Shown here one piece after another: positions 22,669-32,100 of a stretch of DNA of 64,000 nt. The stretch is from Anaeramoeba ignava (taxonomy: Eukaryota; Metamonada; Anaeramoebidae). The stretch is taken from positions 1,364,001 through 1,428,000 of the forward strand of contig JAPDFW010000063.1 in NCBI GenBank assembly GCA_028826165.1. The letters are read 5' to 3'. Position numbers and translations under genes: made by a program. The notes beneath the pieces were generated by a model. It was not told where the DNA came from. It ran no database searches and was given only the letters and a program-made list of their open reading frames with translations. Position 1 is the stretch's first letter; each line of letters starts with the position of its first letter.

Positions 22669-24552
22669 ATGAATGATTGTTTATTTTTTGGTATAAATGA
22701 ATTTCCAAAACTTATTAAAAATGAACCAGATAAAATAAAAAAACCAATTCAATTTAAATTTGAAAATGAAAATGAAAATGAAAATGAAAATGAAAAACAA
22801 ATTAAACAAATTTCATTAAGTTATTATTCAACAATTTTCCTTTTTAAAAATGGAAAAGCAATAGAATTTTTTACAGATCAAGAATATTCAAATCAAAATC
22901 CTAAAGAAATCCAAATTAAAGAAAATATTCAAAAAGTAACTGTTAGTGTTCAAAATGAAGCTATTTTAACAAAAGAAGGAAATGTATTTGCCAAAGGAAG
23001 AGATATTAATTCAAATAATTCAAATCAATTTATCAATATTTCATCATTAATTGAAGATATAAATGATAGAGTAATCGAAGATATTGTTTCTGGAGATAAT
23101 TCAATTTACTTATTAACTTCAAATCAAAATGTTTATGAAATTGGTTCAAATCAATATGGTCAACTTGGATTTGATTCTGAAACACTTGAAAAAACAGAAA
23201 AACCAATTTTAATGATGAAAAATGTTTCTAAAATATTTTCAGGAAATTTTTCAAATCATGTTTTTCTTTTAAATTCAAATCAAGAATTATTTGGATGTGG
23301 TGATAATAGAAATGGCCAACTTGGATTAGGAGAATCAATAAAAGAAACAAAAATCTATAAATTAACCAAAATCCAAAATATTCCAAAAGGTAAAATAATT
23401 GATATTCAATGTGCTTCTTGGCATTCAATAATGTTGATTGAAGATGAAAATGAAAATGAAAATCTAAAAAGAAAGCTTTATTCATGTGGATTTTATAGAT
23501 TTAATGGACTTGGAATATTTCATAATGCTTATGAATTTACTGAAATCAAATCATCTTTATTTGAAGATGATGATAATATTCTTGATTTTTCTGTTGGAAG
23601 AAATCATAATTTGATTTTAACTTCAAATTCAAAATTAATTGGATTTGGAGATAATGCTTATGGTGAATTAGGAATTGAAGATGGTTATTTTGAATTAAGT
23701 CCTATTCAAATTGAACTTCCTAAATTAAGATTTAATGAAAATATTTCTAATTATCATATTTCTTGTGGATTTCGAAAATCCTTTCTTTATTATTCTCCTT
23801 CTTCTTTTTCCAATCTTGAAGAAGATTTGATAAAACTATTTAGAAGAAAAGAATTTTGTGATATTTCATTTAAAACCGAAAATGGAGAAATAATTGAAGC
23901 TCATAAATTAATATTGAAATATAGATTAAATCAAAATGAAAATCAAATTGAAAAACTTCAAGAAATTATTTCAAAAAAATCAATTAAAGAATCAAATCAA
24001 ATATTTGAAATGATTTATTCAAATAATTCCAAAATAAATCTAAAATTATATTCTGAAATTAAAGAAATTATAAATTCCAATGAAAAAATTGAAGAAACAA
24101 TTAAAAGAATTTATTTAAATGAAAATGAAAATGAAAATGAAAAAGATTTTATAATTGAAAGAGAAGAAAAACAATATAAATTTCCAAAATTAATATTAAT
24201 AATGAGAAGTGAATTATATCGAGGAATGTTTTTATCTGTAACTGAAGATAAATCTAATAAAGTTACAGATTATAGTGAATTAAGTAATAAATCATTTCAA
24301 ATATTTGAATATTGGATTTATTCAAATCAAATTAAAGATGAAATTCAAATTACAAAAGATATAATTAATGAAATTCAAATTGGAATTGATTATTTTCAAT
24401 TAAATCAAACAAATCCAAATTTATTTGATTTATTAATAAATAAATTTAATAATCAAAATTCAAAATTAAAATTAAAATTAAAATTAAAATTGTTTAATTT
24501 TTTAAAAGAAATTATAATGAAATTAAAAGAGGAATTGATTATTTTCAATTAA
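22669..24552 (+). CDS. RCC1 / double-BTB protein, array copy 6, extended C-terminus
   Basis: 627 residues. Same domains; tips VSVQNEAIL, SGDNSIYLL, SGNFSNHVFLL, CASWHSIMLIE, VGRNHNLIL and CGFRKSFLYY. The blade-2 turn has EIGSN where sisters have GIGSN, losing a glycine. In the sisters the gene ends AATCAAAATTAA; here an inserted C (near 24461) removes the stop. The frame runs on through spacer and relic sequence, adding about 33 residues of Lys-Leu repeats and KEIIMKLKEELIIFN. The extra tail is therefore translated non-coding sequence, either a real extension or the effect of a single-base error. Confidence 0.8.
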   Translation: MNDCLFFGINEFPKLIKNEPDKIKKPIQFKFENENENENENEKQIKQISLSYYSTIFLFKNGKAIEFFTDQEYSNQNPKEIQIKENIQKVTVSVQNEAILTKEGNVFAKGRDINSNNSNQFINISSLIEDINDRVIEDIVSGDNSIYLLTSNQNVYEIGSNQYGQLGFDSETLEKTEKPILMMKNVSKIFSGNFSNHVFLLNSNQELFGCGDNRNGQLGLGESIKETKIYKLTKIQNIPKGKIIDIQCASWHSIMLIEDENENENLKRKLYSCGFYRFNGLGIFHNAYEFTEIKSSLFEDDDNILDFSVGRNHNLILTSNSKLIGFGDNAYGELGIEDGYFELSPIQIELPKLRFNENISNYHISCGFRKSFLYYSPSSFSNLEEDLIKLFRRKEFCDISFKTENGEIIEAHKLILKYRLNQNENQIEKLQEIISKKSIKESNQIFEMIYSNNSKINLKLYSEIKEIINSNEKIEETIKRIYLNENENENEKDFIIEREEKQYKFPKLILIMRSELYRGMFLSVTEDKSNKVTDYSELSNKSFQIFEYWIYSNQIKDEIQITKDIINEIQIGIDYFQLNQTNPNLFDLLINKFNNQNSKLKLKLKLKLFNFLKEIIMKLKEELIIFN

Positions 24553-24611
24553 ATCAAACAAATCCAAATTTATTTGATTTATTAATTAACAAATTTAATA
24601 ATCAAAATTAA
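24528..24611 (+). pseudogene. Relic of an RCC1-BTB gene 3' end
   Basis: Duplicate of the terminal coding segment (GGAATTGATTATTTTC onward, ending in TAA), overlapping the read-through tail of copy 6 in another frame. Same origin as the relics at 14652 and 16643. Confidence 0.75.
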
Positions 24612-24682
24612 AATTTTTTTTCATTTTTTTTTCATTTTTTATCTTTTTCAAAAAAAATAAAAATTAAAAAATAAAAAAGAAA

Positions 24683-26458
24683 ATGAATGAAATTTTATTT
24701 TTTGGTAAAAATGCAAAACCAAAACTTATCAAAAATGAACCAAATTCAATAACAAAACCAATTCAATTTAAATTTGAAAATGAAAATGAAATTAAACAAA
24801 TTTCAACAGGAATTTTTTCAACGATTTTCCTTTTTAAAAATGGAAAAGCAATGGAATATTTAAGGTATTCAAAACCAAATCCTAAAAAAATTCAAATTGA
24901 AAATATTCAAAAAGTAACTGTTGGTTGGGGAAATGAAGCTATTTTAACAAAAGAAAGAAATGTATTTGCCAAAAGGATGGAATATTAATCCAGATAATTC
25001 AAATGAAATTATCAATATTTCATCATTAATTGAAGATCCAAATGATAGAGTAATTGAAGATATTGTTTCTGGAGATAATTCAATTTATTTATTAACTTCA
25101 AATCAAAATGCTTATGGAATTGGTTCAAATCATTATGGTCAACTTGGATTTGATTCTGAAACACTTCCAAAAACAGAAAACCAATTTTAATGATGAAAAA
25201 TGTTTCTAAAATATTTTCAGGAATTTGTTCTAATTGTGTTTTTCTTTTAAATTCAAATCAAAAATTATTTGGATGCGGATATAATGAATATGGTCAACTT
25301 GGATTAGGAGAATCAATAACAGAGATAAAAATCGAAAAATTAACCAAAATCCAAAATATTCCAAAAGGTAAAATAATTGATATTCAATGTGGAAATAACC
25401 ATTCAATAATATTTATTGAAGATGAAGATGAAATTGAAATTGAAATTGAAAATCCAAAAAGAAGACTTTATTCATGTGGGAACCATATTTATAATGGACT
25501 TGGGAAGTTTGAGGATGTAAGTAAATTTATTGAAATCAAATCACCTTTATTTGAAAATGATAATTATATTCTTGAAATTTTTGTTGGAAGTTCGCATACT
25601 TTGATTTTAACTTCTAATTCAAAATTAATCGTATTTGGAGATAATTCTTGGGGTCAATTAGGAATTGGAGATACAAAATATCAATTAATTCCAATTCAAA
25701 TTGAACTTCCTAAATTAAGATTTAATGAAAATATTTCTAATTATCATGTTTCTTGTGGATATGACAAATCATTTCTTTATTATTCTCCTTCTTATTTTTC
25801 CAATCTTGAAGAAGATTTGATAAAATTATTTAGAAGAAAAGAATTTTGTGATATTTCATTTAAAACCAAAAATGGTTCAATAATTGAAGCTCATAAATTA
25901 ATATTGAAATATAGATTAAATCAAAATCAAAATGAAAATCAAATTGAAAAACTTAAACAAATTATTTCAAAAAAATCAATTAAAGAATCAAATCAAATAT
26001 TTGAAATGATTTATTCAAATAATTCTGAAATAAATCCAAAATTATATTCTGAAATTAAAGAAATTATAAATTCAAATGAAAAAATTGAAGAAACAATGAA
26101 AAGAATTTATTTAAATGAAAATGAAAATGAAAATGAAAAAGATTTTATAATTGAAAGAAAAGAAAAACAATATAAATTTCCAAAATTAATATTAATAATG
26201 AGAAGTGAATTATATCGAGGAATGTTTTTATCTGTAACAGAAGATAAATCTAATAAAGTTACAGATTATAGTGAATTAAGTAATAAATCATTTCAAATAT
26301 TTGAATATTGGATTTATTCAAATCAAATTAAAGATGAAATTCAAATTACACAAGAAATAATTGATGAAATTAAAATTGGAATTGATTATTTTCAATTAAA
26401 TCAAACAAATCCAAATTTATTTGATTTATTAATAAATAAATTTAATAATCAAAATTAA
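24683..26458 (+). CDS. RCC1 / double-BTB protein, array copy 7 (two compensating frameshifts)
   Basis: There are two single-base differences from the sisters: one extra A in the run at 24971-24974 (GCCAAAAGG for GCCAAAGG) and one missing A at 25177-25180 (CAGAAAACC for CAGAAAAACC). About 69 residues of the propeller lie out of frame between them; corrected length is 591 residues. Tips: VGWGNEAIL (as copy 5), SGDNSIYLL (as copy 6), CGNNHSIIFIE, VGSSHTLIL (as copy 8) and CGYDKSFLYY. The turn SCGNHIYNGLG is like the SCGSHIYNGIG of copy 8. The Asn-Glu run is the shortest of the family. As with copies 3 and 5, both breaks lie in A-runs, so sequencing error is as likely as decay. Confidence 0.75.
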
Positions 26459-26997
26459 AATTATAATTATAATTAAAATCAAAATTAAAATTAAAATTAA
26501 AATTAAAATTAAAATCAAAAATAAAATTATAATTATAATTAAAATTAAAATTAAAATTATAATCAAAATTAAAATCAAAATTAAAATCAAAATTAAAATT
26601 AAAATTAAAATTAAAATTAAAATTAAAATCAAAATTAAAATCAAAATTAAAATCAAAATTAAAATTAAAATTAAAATTAAAATTAAAATCAAAAATTAAA
26701 ATTAAAATCAAAATTAAAATCAAAATTAAAATTAAAATTAAAATCAAAATCAAAATCAAAATTAAAATCAAAATCAAAATCAAAATTAAAATCAAAATTA
26801 AAATTAAAATTAAAATCAAAATTAAAATTAAAATCAAAATCAAAATCAAAATCAAAATTTAAAATTAAAATTAAAATCAAAATTAAAATTAAAATCAAAA
26901 TCAAAATCAAAATCAAAATTAAAATTAAAATTAAAAATAAAATTAAAATTAAAATTAAAATTAAAATTAAAATTAAAATTAAAATCAAAATCAAAAT
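26459..26997 (+). repeat. AAATTA/AAATCA hexamer tract between array copies 7 and 8
   Basis: This block of about ninety hexamers, mostly AAATTA, AAATCA and AATTAT, has open frames on both strands that encode only two-residue periodic sequences. It replaces the relic-plus-spacer seen between other copies. Confidence 0.9.
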
Positions 26998-27057
26998 TTT
27001 TTTTCATTTTTTTTTCATTTTTATCTTTTTCAAAAAAATAAAAAAAGAAAAAAGAAA

Positions 27058-28896
27058 ATGAATGATTGTTTATTTTTTGGTCGAAATTATTCTCCAAAAC
27101 TTATCAAAAATGAACCAAATTCAATAAAAAAACCAATTCAATTTAAATTTGAAAATGAAAATGAAAAACAAATTAAACAAATTTCAACAGGAAAGCTTTC
27201 AACAATTTTCCTTTTTAAAAATGGAAAAGCAATAGAATATTTAAATGAAAAATATTCAAAACAAAATCCTAAAAAAATTGAATTTGAAAATATTCAAAAA
27301 GTAACTGTTGGTTATGAAGATGAAGCTATTTTAACAAAAGAAGGAAATGTATTTGCAAAAGGAGAAAATATTAGTTCACATTACCAAAAATATCCAGATA
27401 AATTTATCAATATTTCATCATTAATTGAAGATCCAAATGATAGAATAATTGAAGATATTGTTTCTGGAGGAAGTTCAATTTACTTATTAACTTCAAATCA
27501 AAATGCTTATGGAATTGGATCAAATAGATCTTGTCAACTTGGTTTAGATTATGAAACACTTAAAAAAGCAGAAAAACCAATTTTAATGATGAAAAATGTT
27601 TCTAAAATATTTTCAGGAAATAATGCTTTTCATGCCTTTCTTTTAAATTCAAATCAAGAACTATTTGGATGCGGAGATACTCTTTTTTATCGACTTAAAT
27701 TGAAAAATCCAAAAGAATTAACTCAAATCAAAAAAATTCCAAAAGGCAAAATAATTGATATTAAATGTGGATATTATCACATAATAATTCTAATTCAAGA
27801 CAAAAAAGAAAAAGAAAAAGAAAGCCAAAATCCAAAAAGAAGACTTTATTCATGTGGGAGTCATATTTATAATGGAATTGGGAAGTTTGAGGATGTAAGT
27901 AAATTTACTGAAATCAAATCACCTTTATTTGAAAACGATGATATTCTTGATTTTTCTGTTGGAAGTTCACATACTTTGATTTTAACATCTAAAGGAAAAT
28001 GGATAGGATTTGGAAGTAGTTCCTCTGGTGAATTAGGAACTGAAAATACAAAAAATCAATATTTTCCAATTCAAATTGAATTTCCTAAATTAAGATTTAA
28101 TGAAAATATTTCTAATTATCATATCTCTTGTGGATATAATAACACATTTCTTTATTATTCTCCTCCTTCTTTTTTTAATCTTGAAGAAGATTTGATAAAA
28201 TTATTTGAAAGAAAAGAATTTTGTGATATTTCATTTAAAACCAAAAATGGAGAAATAATTGAAGCTCATAAATTAATATTGAAATATAGATTAAAAGAAA
28301 AAGAAATGATTGATTATCTTCAAGAAATTATTTCAAAAAAATCAATTAAAGAATCAAATCAAATATTTGAAATGATTTATTCAAATAATTCTGAAATAAA
28401 TCCAAAATTATATTCTGAAATTAAAGAAATTATAAATTACAATGAAAAAATTGAAGAAACAATGAAAAGAATTTATTTAAATGAAAATGAAAATGAAAAA
28501 GATTTTATAATTGAAAGAAAAGAAAAACAATATAAATTTCCAAAATTAATATTAATAATGAGAAGTGAATTATATCGAGGAATGTTTTTATCTGTAACAG
28601 AAGATACTTCTAATAAAGTTACAGATTATAGTGAATTAAGTGATGAATCATTTCAAATATTTGAATATTGGATTTATTCAAATCAAATTAAAGATGAAAT
28701 TCAAATTACACAAGAAATTATTGATGAAATTCAAATTGGAATTGATTATTTTCAATTAAATCAAACAAATCCAAATTTATTTGATTTATTAATTAACAAA
28801 TTTAATAATCAAAATCAAAATCAAAATCAAAATCAAAATCAAAATCAAAATCAAAATCAGAAAGAAAATGAAAATGAAAAATGTTCAATTTTTTAA
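27058..28896 (+). CDS. RCC1 / double-BTB protein, array copy 8 (last)
   Basis: 612 residues, the most divergent propeller of the eight close paralogues. Tips: VGYEDEAIL, SGGSSIYLL, SGNNAFHAFLL, CGYYHIIILIQ, VGSSHTLIL and CGYNNTFLYY. The third turn GCGDTLFYRLKL has lost the QLG signature, and the segment between blades 3 and 4 is about ten residues shorter than in sisters. The N-terminus is of the MNDCLFFG type, but the leader is of the ATCTTTTTC-plus-A/T type usually found with MNEI genes, so leader and coding start have recombined. The normal stop is lost and the protein ends in an Asn-Gln repeat followed by KENENEKCSIF. The terminal Cys-Ser-Ile-Phe could be read as a CaaX-like end; that is speculative. 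Confidence 0.82.
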   Translation: MNDCLFFGRNYSPKLIKNEPNSIKKPIQFKFENENEKQIKQISTGKLSTIFLFKNGKAIEYLNEKYSKQNPKKIEFENIQKVTVGYEDEAILTKEGNVFAKGENISSHYQKYPDKFINISSLIEDPNDRIIEDIVSGGSSIYLLTSNQNAYGIGSNRSCQLGLDYETLKKAEKPILMMKNVSKIFSGNNAFHAFLLNSNQELFGCGDTLFYRLKLKNPKELTQIKKIPKGKIIDIKCGYYHIIILIQDKKEKEKESQNPKRRLYSCGSHIYNGIGKFEDVSKFTEIKSPLFENDDILDFSVGSSHTLILTSKGKWIGFGSSSSGELGTENTKNQYFPIQIEFPKLRFNENISNYHISCGYNNTFLYYSPPSFFNLEEDLIKLFERKEFCDISFKTKNGEIIEAHKLILKYRLKEKEMIDYLQEIISKKSIKESNQIFEMIYSNNSEINPKLYSEIKEIINYNEKIEETMKRIYLNENENEKDFIIERKEKQYKFPKLILIMRSELYRGMFLSVTEDTSNKVTDYSELSDESFQIFEYWIYSNQIKDEIQITQEIIDEIQIGIDYFQLNQTNPNLFDLLINKFNNQNQNQNQNQNQNQNQNQKENENEKCSIF

Positions 28897-28911
28897 AAGA
28901 AATAATTAATT

Positions 28912-28975
28912 AAATTAAAAGAGGAATTGATTATTTCCAATTAAATCAAACAAATCCAAATTTATTTCAAATTTA
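28912..28975 (+). pseudogene. Degenerate relic of an RCC1-BTB gene 3' end
   Basis: AAAAGAGGAATTGATTATTT and the following bases repeat the terminal coding segment once more, then break up. It marks the right edge of the array. Confidence 0.6.
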
Positions 28976-29177
28976 TTTAAAGAAAAATTAAAAAGAAAAA
29001 TTAAAAAAAAAAAACAAAATTTTTGATTTGTTTAGTTTTCGCATTTTATTTCCAAAAAGAATTTATTTTATTTTTTCATTTTTTTTTCATTTTTCTTCAT
29101 TTTTTTTTCTCTTTGAAAAGTTTTTTTTTTGTTTTATTAATTTTTTTATTGAAAAGAATACTCAAAAAAATTTTAAA

Positions 29178-32100
29178 ATGGAAAATGAAAATTTAAATGA
29201 AAATGAAAATGAAAATGAAAATGAAAATGAAAATGAAAATGAAAATGAAAATGAAAATGAAAATGAAAATGAAAATTTAAATCAAAATGAAAAAATTGTT
29301 TTAGAAAGTTTTCATGAAAAACCAGCAATTGAAATTCAAAGAGTTTTTCGAGGATTTCTTTCAAGAAAAAGAGTTAAAAGTGGTATGAAAATCAAAATTA
29401 AAAAAAAATTTAAATTGAAAAAAAAAATGGAATTTTTCTTTTTATTTCAATTTTATAAGATGAATTTAAAAAAGCGAGAAGAAGAAACTTAGCAATTTCC
29501 GAATTAATTGCTACAGAAGAAAGTTATCTTCAACACCTTTACATTACAATCAATTATTATTACAATCCATTAAAGAAAAAAAAAATATTAAAATCCCAAA
29601 TAATTCGAGAAATTTTTTCAAATGTTCAAATTATTTGGCAAGTCAACTCAATTCTTCATGAGAAACTACTTGAAAGAAAGCATAGCAGAAATTTGTTTTG
29701 CTATGGAGATGTTCTCGCGGATTATGTACCTGTCCTTATTAAGCCTTATAGCGATTATGTTAATAATTATAATAATGCCATTTCACTTCTTGAAAAGTTC
29801 TCAAAACATAGTTCTTTTTCTCGATTTTTGGAACAAATTTTAGAAATACCTCAGGTAATGAACCTTCAATTATCTGCGTTGTTAATCACGCCTGTGCAGA
29901 GAATTCCTCGATATGTTCTTCTTTTTCATGTAAATTGGCTGATCAAAAAACAAATACCCAAATTTTTTTCTTTTTTTTATGATTTTTGATTATAAAATTA
30001 AATGGTTGTTTTATAAATAGGAAATTGTGCAAAATACTGAAAAAGAGAATCCAGATTATTTGCACTTTTCAAATGCATTAACAAAAGTGAAGGAAGTTGC
30101 AGAAGAAGTTAATAAAAGTAAAGAAGAATTTGAAAACCTTTCCATTCTTAGAAAAAATTCAATCAAGATTTCGTCAAGACGAACAAGTAGTAAGTATTAT
30201 TTGGCACATTGTACCGCTCAATTCACGGAGTGTTTAATTTTTTGCTCTGATTTTTTTGTGTTGATTCAATAGGATTTAGCAGTTGTGGGAAGAACCTTTC
30301 TTTTGGAAAAGAAAATACAAATGGATGATACTGTAAATCGCAGGAAATATATTATGTTTGTTTTCTCGGATATGATCCTCTTTGCCAAAAAACGCACCAC
30401 TGATGGCAAGCTTTTCTCCAGACACTTTATATCAATGAGGGATGTTAAAATGGCTCTTGGAAAAGAAATTCAATTCTCTTTATATATTTCTCCTCATTTT
30501 CTTCTGATCTGCAAAGATGATAATGAAAAGAAAGAGATGATGAGTTTAATCATTAATGCAATGAATGAATTTCATGAAACAGAAAAATATTTAAAAGGTG
30601 AATAAATTTTTCTTTTTTTTTTGAATAATTTTTTTTGACATTTTTTTTTGATATTTTTTTAGATACAATTTCTTGGAAAAGAATACCTGCTCAAGGAGAA
30701 GAAATTCCTCCAGGATTAAGTGGAAGTTCTTGCTGTATTATTGATGAAAAATTATATATATTTGGAGGTGAACGTAATAAAAGAGCTTATTCAAATAAAA
30801 TGTATTGCTTTGATTTAAAAGAGTCGAAATGGATCAAATTAAATATTCAAGGTCAACCCCCTTGTCCAAGATCTTTTCAGTCAGTTTCTTCAATCTCTTC
30901 CTATATTTTCGTATTTGGTGGTTCTGATAATAAACAAAGATATGGAGATCTTCATATTCTTTTAACAGGTAAAAAAAAATTTATTCATTTAAAAAAAAAG
31001 TGTCAAAAAAAAAATTTTTTTCACCTTTTTTTTTTCCAATTTAAAATTAATTTTAAAAAATTTTTTTCTTCTTTTTAGATTCAATGGAATGGATTAATAA
31101 CCCAGAAACAACAGGCGAACCACCAACACCACGTTCAGGGCACTCTCAAGCTGTATTAATGAATCAATTATGGATTTTTGGAGGAAGAGGAAGTGATGAT
31201 TCTTTTCTTGATGATCTTTATTTATTAGATTCAAATACATATTGTTGGTTTCATATTTTAACAAATATTGATGCACCAAGTCCATCTCCTAGAAGTTGGC
31301 ATACAACTACTTTTATTGGATCCTCTTTAGTTTTGTTTGGTGGTGCTATTTTTTCGAAATCTTTACAAGATTTGTGGATATTTAATACAGGTATTAATTA
31401 AATCAAATCAAATCAAATCAAATTAAATTAAATTTAAAATCAAATCAAATTCTAAATCAAATTCAAATTCAAAATCAAATCAAATAAAATCAAATTCAAA
31501 TAAAATCAAATCAAATCAAATCAAATCAAATCAAATCAAATTAAATTCAAATCAAAATCAAATAAAATCTAAATCAAATCAAATTTAAAATCAAATTAAA
31601 TTTAAAATCAAAACCAAATCAAAATCAAATAAAATCAAATAAAATCAAAATCAAAATTAAATCAAATTCAAATTAAATCAAATAAAATCAAATAAAATCA
31701 AATTAAATCAAAATCAAATCCAATTTAAAATCAAAATCAAATCAAATTTAAAATCAAATTAAATTCCAAATTAAATAAAATTAAATCAAATTAAATTAAA
31801 TTAAATTTAAAATCAAATTAAAATCAAATTTAAAATCAAATTAATTAAATCAAATCAAATTAATTAAATTAAATCAAATTTAAAATCAAATCAAATTCAA
31901 ATCAAAATCAAATAAAATCAAATCAAAATTAAAATCAAATAAAATCAAATTCAAAATTAAAATCAAATTAAATCAAATCCAAATCAAATTAAATTTAAAT
32001 TAAATCAAATTAAATCAAATCTAAAATTAAAATCAAATTAAATCAAATTCAAAATCAAATCAAATTTAAAATCAAATCAAATTAAATTAAATTAAATTTA

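Noticed and set aside
24683-25190. Possible programmed frameshifting or RNA editing in the RCC1-BTB genes
   Set aside because: The shifts are at different sites in different copies, lack a shared slippery sequence and all are in A-runs, so sequencing error or simple mutation explains them better.
30273-30279. First AG acceptor before RhoGEF exon 4 (ATAG at 30269-30272)
   Set aside because: It leaves the PH domain out of phase with the previous exon; the AG at 30278-30279 restores the frame with GRTFLLEKK.
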